A stretch of DNA of 64,000 nt, taken from NCBI GenBank assembly GCA_002440705.1, contig DJVA01000005.1:1-64000 (forward strand). Direction: 5' to 3'. The DNA is from Flavobacteriaceae bacterium UBA6268. GTDB taxonomy: Bacteria; Bacteroidota; Bacteroidia; Flavobacteriales; Flavobacteriaceae. Each line of letters begins with the position of its first letter. Within the stretch, counting starts at the first letter, position 1. Position numbers and translations under genes: made by a program. Shown here in pieces: positions 60,199 to 64,000 of the stretch. The notes below the pieces were generated by a model. That model did no database searches, was not told where the DNA came from, and saw nothing but the letters and a program-made list of their open reading frames with translations.

Positions 60199-60498
60199 GT
60201 GCGAACTTTTAAAAGTATTCTATTCCTTACCATTTTTACGGTGTATACCTTAACACCAACCCTGCTTTTTATCACATATAAAGGGGAAGATACTGTTTGG
60301 GCGTCTTCTTCCAATGAAATGGAACCGCAGGATGGGTTGGAACAACCTTCTTGGGACCAACTCTGTGTTTCGGTATGGGATCAAGACATTCCTTTTTTGA
60401 TGGTTTTTTTGAATGATAAGTCCAATTGGTATACACCAGTCGTGTATCAGTACATTCCTTCCAATACCCATTCCCCGCCCCCCGAACATTTAGGTTGA
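60199..60498 (+). CDS. Small exported or membrane-anchored protein, unknown
   Basis: 99 residues starting at a GTG (60199). An N-terminal hydrophobic helix (RTFKSILFLTIFTVYTLTPTLLF) is followed by an acidic, Trp-rich tail without recognised domains. It lies between batE and the SulP gene; the near-consensus box TATCTTTA (60165-60172) could drive it. The short length and GTG start make it less certain than its neighbours. It may associate with SulP; this is only positional inference. Confidence 0.55.
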   Translation: MRTFKSILFLTIFTVYTLTPTLLFITYKGEDTVWASSSNEMEPQDGLEQPSWDQLCVSVWDQDIPFLMVFLNDKSNWYTPVVYQYIPSNTHSPPPEHLG

Positions 60499-60565
60499 AT
60501 TTGAATTGTCCTATTATTAATCAATCCTTTTCCATACCAATAGAAAGGGCTAAATCCATCCCATC

Positions 60566-62416
60566 ATGTTCAAAACGCTATTTACCAACCTTCGCGGAAA
60601 TCTTCTTGGCGGTATCACTGCCGGTATCGTAGCACTTCCTTTGGCTTTGGCCTTTGGGGTACAATCGGGTCTTGGACCCAGTGCGGGGCTTTATGGCGCT
60701 ATTTTTATCGGCTTTTTTGCTTCCCTTTTTGGGGGCACCAACACCCAGATTTCCGGACCTACGGCCCCCATGACTGCTGTTTCTATGGTCATCATAGCCA
60801 GCATTATTGCGGTTCATGAAGGCAACGTTCAAAAAGCCTTGCCCTACATCCTTACCGTTTTTTTACTGGCAGGGCTCCTGCAAATTGGGATAGGGCTTAC
60901 AGGGATAGGACGCTACATTCGCTACATTCCCTATCCTGTGGTTTCAGGGTTCATGACTGCCATTGGGGTAATCATCCTCATTACCCAAATCTTGCCCTTG
61001 GTAGGGTATTATACCAAAGAAGATCGGGAATTCATCAACGAATTTAAACCAGAGGCCGAGGAGATACTTCTCGATAAAATCCTGAAGGATGAAGCTGGGG
61101 AAGGCATTTTGGTATTGGACGATTTTAGGGAAACTGTGCGAAGGGCCGAGCAAATTACGGAAGATGAAATTGTGGTTGAAGCTGTTACGCTGGCGAAGAG
61201 TGAAAGTTCTGGGGTGTTAGGAACCATCAAAACCCTGCCACGTGCGTTGCAGCGCATCAACTGGCTAGAATTGTTATTGGCCCTTATCACCATTGCCATT
61301 ATCTACGGATTCAAATTCATCACCAAGAAAATTCCAAGCACCTTGGTGGCACTCTTTGTGGTTTCGCTTGGGGCCTACTATTTGAAACTGGACTACCGCC
61401 CCATCGAGGAAATTCCTGCAGGAATCCCTTTGCCCAATTGGGAGCTGTTTTCACAATTTAGCATCGGCCACCTTACTCCATATATCTTTACGGCCCTTAC
61501 CCTTGCTTTTTTAGGGGCTATTGATTCGCTGTTAACTTCGGTCGTGGCCGACAACATGACCAAGACCAAACACAACCCCAATAAGGAATTGGTGGGACAA
61601 GGTATTGGTAATAGTGTGGCCGCTATCTTTGGAGGCATCCCTGGGGCTGGGGCCACCATTCGTACCGTGGTCAATATCAATGCGGGGGGTACCACCAAAT
61701 TATCAGGCATGGTGGCAGCGGTCTTGTTGTTGGTAATCTTGTTGGCGGCAGGCCCTATTGCTTCACAAATCCCTGCTGCGGTTTTAGCAGGCATTTTGGT
61801 TACTGTGGGCATCGGGGTAATGGATTACAAAGGATTGCGTGCCATCCCCAAAATGGCCCGAACGGAAGTAGTGGTGATGTTGGTAGTATTGCTGCTTTCG
61901 GTGTTTTGGAATTTGGTATATGCTGTAGGGATTGGTTTTTTACTGGCGTCCCTTATTTTTATGAAGAAGATTGGGGACGTTACCGCTTCCAAATCGAAAG
62001 TGGTAGCTTTAGAGGGTGCTGATGAAATGGACTTGCCATGGAAAGATGAAGTCGCATTTCCCGATAGCCTGAAAAAGAAGGTGTTCATCAAACGGTTGAA
62101 AGGCCCCTTATTTTTTGGTTCGACCTCCGACTTTCAGGAGCTCTCCAAGGAAATCCCCCCCGAGGCCAACTATGTCATTATTCGGATGGGAGAAGTGCCC
62201 TACATCGACCAATCGGGATTGTACGCCCTCGAAGAAGTTTTGCTCGACTTGAACCAACGGAACATCCATGTGGTATTTGAGGGCTTGCAAGAAGGCCCCA
62301 AAGCTAAAATGCAAAGCATCGACATCATCCCCGATTTGGTCCCTAGGGAGTGTTTAATGGACGATTTCAAGGAAACCATGGTGTACATTCGGGAACACGT
62401 ACAATTGGATAAGTAA
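60566..62416 (+). CDS. SulP-family inorganic anion transporter with STAS domain
   Basis: Polytopic membrane protein (616 residues) transporting sulfate, bicarbonate or another anion. The signature GTNTQISGPTAPMTAVS (about 50-66) and about 10-12 helices are present. The C-terminal STAS domain (about 505-610) has IDQSGLYALEEV. A soluble acidic insertion of about 60 residues (about 153-215, EDREFINEFKPEAEEILLDK) interrupts the helices, which is not usual. Convergent with the CvpA gene by 8 bp. Substrate not fixed. Confidence 0.92.
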   Translation: MFKTLFTNLRGNLLGGITAGIVALPLALAFGVQSGLGPSAGLYGAIFIGFFASLFGGTNTQISGPTAPMTAVSMVIIASIIAVHEGNVQKALPYILTVFLLAGLLQIGIGLTGIGRYIRYIPYPVVSGFMTAIGVIILITQILPLVGYYTKEDREFINEFKPEAEEILLDKILKDEAGEGILVLDDFRETVRRAEQITEDEIVVEAVTLAKSESSGVLGTIKTLPRALQRINWLELLLALITIAIIYGFKFITKKIPSTLVALFVVSLGAYYLKLDYRPIEEIPAGIPLPNWELFSQFSIGHLTPYIFTALTLAFLGAIDSLLTSVVADNMTKTKHNPNKELVGQGIGNSVAAIFGGIPGAGATIRTVVNINAGGTTKLSGMVAAVLLLVILLAAGPIASQIPAAVLAGILVTVGIGVMDYKGLRAIPKMARTEVVVMLVVLLLSVFWNLVYAVGIGFLLASLIFMKKIGDVTASKSKVVALEGADEMDLPWKDEVAFPDSLKKKVFIKRLKGPLFFGSTSDFQELSKEIPPEANYVIIRMGEVPYIDQSGLYALEEVLLDLNQRNIHVVFEGLQEGPKAKMQSIDIIPDLVPRECLMDDFKETMVYIREHVQLDK

Positions 62417-62424
62417 TGCCAAAC

Positions 62425-62970
62425 CTACTCGTGCTCAGGATCGAGGGAGGTGGGTAATTCTGTTGGGAGTGTATCCTTTAAGTTATTGAATTCTTGAATG
62501 AGGGTTGGGAGTACGGCGGGTGCTAGCGACGCCACTACGGGATAGATTTTGGATCCTTCCTTTTTTTTCTCGGAGATAATGTAGCCCGTTAGGTTGGCGC
62601 TTCCAAAAAATAAAAAGATCACACTTAGGATTAGGGCATATTGTGCCGTGGAAAAAACGCCCCCCAATAACTTATTGAGCAAGCCCAATGCCGTGAGGTC
62701 GGCCACTTTGGTCATGAGTTTGCCAAGGAGGTTGGCCAAGAACACTACCCCAAAGAAGGTAATGGCAAACGAAGCCCATTTGGTCATTTGTGGATCCCAA
62801 TCGAACCAATCCGAAAGGTAGCCCCCAACAAACCCCGAAAAATAAATAGCAGCATAAATCCCCACAATCAGTCCAATTAACGAGGTCAAAGTAACCAAGA
62901 GGCCTTTTTTAAAGCCCAAGTAAAAAGCGAACGCCAAGAGAATGGCCAAAACGATGTCAACAGCATTCAT
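62425..62970 (-). CDS. CvpA family membrane protein
   Basis: 181 residues, four membrane helices, with the CvpA/colicin V production pattern (NAVDIVLAILLAFAFYLGFKKGLL and WASFAITFFGVVFLANLLGKL, shortened). Members are of unclear biochemical role. Divergent from the next gene by 57 bp; a near-consensus box TATCTTTA (minus, 62984-62977) lies upstream. Confidence 0.88.
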   Translation of the reverse strand: MNAVDIVLAILLAFAFYLGFKKGLLVTLTSLIGLIVGIYAAIYFSGFVGGYLSDWFDWDPQMTKWASFAITFFGVVFLANLLGKLMTKVADLTALGLLNKLLGGVFSTAQYALILSVIFLFFGSANLTGYIISEKKKEGSKIYPVVASLAPAVLPTLIQEFNNLKDTLPTELPTSLDPEHE

Positions 62971-63013
62971 GGAAAGTAAAGATAGTATTTTTATTATTTT
63001 GGAACGATTGCCT

Positions 63014-63021
63014 TATTTTTG
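63014..63021 (+). promoter_or_regulatory. -7 box of the small gene at 63028 (near-leaderless)
   Basis: TATTTTTG, exact consensus, with only six bases before the ATG at 63028. It overlaps the in-frame TTG at 63019, so that codon is not the start. Confidence 0.65.
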
Positions 63022-63027
63022 TCCCCT

Positions 63028-63384
63028 ATGTCGCGTGACGAATTATTAAAACACCGATGGAATACTATCGTAACCCTGCTGAGCAATCGGTTTGCCGACG
63101 GCGAAACCCTCGATTTGGACGGGATCATTTACATAATTGGACTCCAGGAATTGGGGCAATTGCATCGAAAATTCAAAAAGGACGAGAAAATCAACTTGAT
63201 GCATATTGCCATTTGCCGATTGTTGGAGCCATTTGGGTACTATGAGTTCGAGTATTTCGACGACGATGGCTGGCCACATTACAAAAACCTGGAACAATTA
63301 CCTCCCCTAAAGGCAGGAGAGCAAACCGTATTGATGAAGGAAGCCATTGTTTTGTATTTTTTAGAGAAGCAGGTCATTGACTAA
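63028..63384 (+). CDS. Small soluble protein of unknown function
   Basis: 118 residues from the ATG at 63028. Acidic with helical segments (RWNTIVTLLSNRFADGE, DEKINLMHIAICRLL) and a Tyr/Phe-rich FGYYEFEYFDDDGWPHY. I do not recognise a domain. It stands between CvpA and pheS, each with its own promoter, so it is a monocistronic gene. Such small conserved proteins next to pheS occur in flavobacteria by recollection, unverified here. Confidence 0.75.
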   Translation: MSRDELLKHRWNTIVTLLSNRFADGETLDLDGIIYIIGLQELGQLHRKFKKDEKINLMHIAICRLLEPFGYYEFEYFDDDGWPHYKNLEQLPPLKAGEQTVLMKEAIVLYFLEKQVID

Positions 63385-63400
63385 TTCGGGGGAAAATGCC

Positions 63401-63408
63401 TATTTTTG
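63401..63408 (+). promoter_or_regulatory. -7 box of pheS
   Basis: TATTTTTG, exact consensus, 21 bp before the start ATG at 63430. Confidence 0.65.
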
Positions 63409-63429
63409 CCCTTTCAACCCGTGGGAGCC

Positions 63430-64000
63430 ATGTTAGAAAAAATTAAAGCACACATTGCCGAAGTTGAAGCCTTTACCGCCAAGACCAAGGATGATATCGA
63501 GGCCTTTCGCATCAAATACCTTGGAAGCAAAGGTTTATTGAAGGAGTTTTTTGCCGAATTCAGGAATGTGGCCAACGACCAGAAGAAAGAGTTTGGACAG
63601 CAAGTAAATGCCTTGAAGGAAGCTGCCGAAGCAAAGGTGAGCGCCTTGAAGGAATCCTTGGAGCGCACTGAGGTTTCCAAAGGGGTGTACGGAGACCTTT
63701 CCCGTCCTGGGGAACCCATTACCATAGGCTCCAGGCATCCCATATCGATGGTCAAAAACAAGATCATCGAAATATTTTCGCGCATTGGCTTCAATGTATC
63801 CGAAGGCCCCGAAATGGAGGACGATTGGCACAACTTCACCGCATTGAACCTTCCCGAATACCATCCGGCCAGGGACATGCAGGACACCTTTTTCATCCAA
63901 ACAAATCCAGACATCCTGCTCCGCACCCATACGTCCTCGGTACAGGTGCGCTACATGGAAACCCATAAACCGCCCATTCGGACCATCTCTCCCGGACGGG
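63430..64000 (+). CDS. pheS: Phenylalanyl-tRNA synthetase alpha subunit (5' part)
   Basis: N-terminal 190 codons of the catalytic subunit charging tRNA-Phe; the gene runs off the window. The N-terminal coiled-coil arm covers about 1-85, followed by the class II catalytic core with RHPISMVKNKIIEIFSRIGF, EGPEMEDDWHNFTALNLPEYHPARDMQDTFF and RTHTSSVQVRYM (all shortened), which are typical PheS motifs. The ATG at 63430 starts the canonical N-terminus. Confidence 0.96.
   Translation, partial: MLEKIKAHIAEVEAFTAKTKDDIEAFRIKYLGSKGLLKEFFAEFRNVANDQKKEFGQQVNALKEAAEAKVSALKESLERTEVSKGVYGDLSRPGEPITIGSRHPISMVKNKIIEIFSRIGFNVSEGPEMEDDWHNFTALNLPEYHPARDMQDTFFIQTNPDILLRTHTSSVQVRYMETHKPPIRTISPGR

Overview
The window reads as a chromosomal segment of a member of the Bacteroidota, most likely a marine-type flavobacterium. 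The supporting evidence is T9SS-type C-terminal sorting domains on secreted proteins, an intact aerotolerance (Bat) operon, Bacteroidota promoters of the TAnnTTTG type, a SPOR protein with a bacteroidetal HU-like N-terminus, DUF4382 and four-helix-bundle proteins, and Prx6, antiquitin-type ALDH and HAAO genes of the kind found in this family. No tRNA, rRNA, CRISPR array or complete insertion sequence was seen.

Layout. (1) 1-12.6 kb, all on the minus strand, is a sulfide/sulfane-sulfur cluster: a tripartite RND efflux operon (TolC, adaptor, truncated pump), a type II sulfide:quinone oxidoreductase, a TPMT-family methyltransferase, an HMA protein, a secreted rhodanese, a 1-Cys peroxiredoxin, two tandem persulfide-dioxygenase/rhodanese fusions, a TauE/SafE permease and a cysteine-rich Crp/Fnr regulator. 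Five of the promoters carry a 14-bp palindrome GTAAC-N4-GTTAC placed 22-23 bp upstream of a TAnnTTTG-like -7 box. This looks like a regulon controlled by the local Crp/Fnr protein, and it is the strongest new observation here. (2) 12.6-35 kb is housekeeping and secretion: a subtilase with T9SS tail, thioesterase, SPOR protein, dprA, trpS, plsC, an ECF sigma factor with its membrane-anchored beta-barrel partner, recA, a 1859-residue alpha-2-macroglobulin lipoprotein, isoaspartyl peptidase, a CAP-domain lipoprotein, 3-hydroxyanthranilate dioxygenase and an ALDH7. (3) 35-50 kb is compositionally patchy: an SPFH/zinc-ribbon/phosphoesterase operon, a block of phased tandem repeats before a GC-rich unknown gene, an AT-rich isolated P-loop ATPase, a small conserved gene with a decayed copy of its tail, secreted M43 and LRR proteins, palindromic repeat elements, an M28 peptidase, an AlbA_2/Schlafen protein, and an IVS-type four-helix-bundle gene inside inverted AT-rich repeats. 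(4) 51-60 kb is the Bat operon (moxR, DUF58, BatD-like, batA-batE). (5) 60-64 kb holds a SulP transporter, CvpA, a small unknown gene and the start of pheS.

Functional logic. In the first region SQR would oxidise sulfide to persulfide, the MBL-rhodanese fusions and rhodanese would process the sulfane sulfur, TauE would export sulfite or a related anion, and the peroxiredoxin and RND pump would handle by-products; three clustered cysteines in the Crp/Fnr protein make it a candidate sulfane-sulfur sensor. The Bat operon is a coherent envelope/stress unit with start-stop overlaps throughout. The accessory stretch from about 38 to 48.5 kb carries most of the repeats and the genes with unusual base composition.
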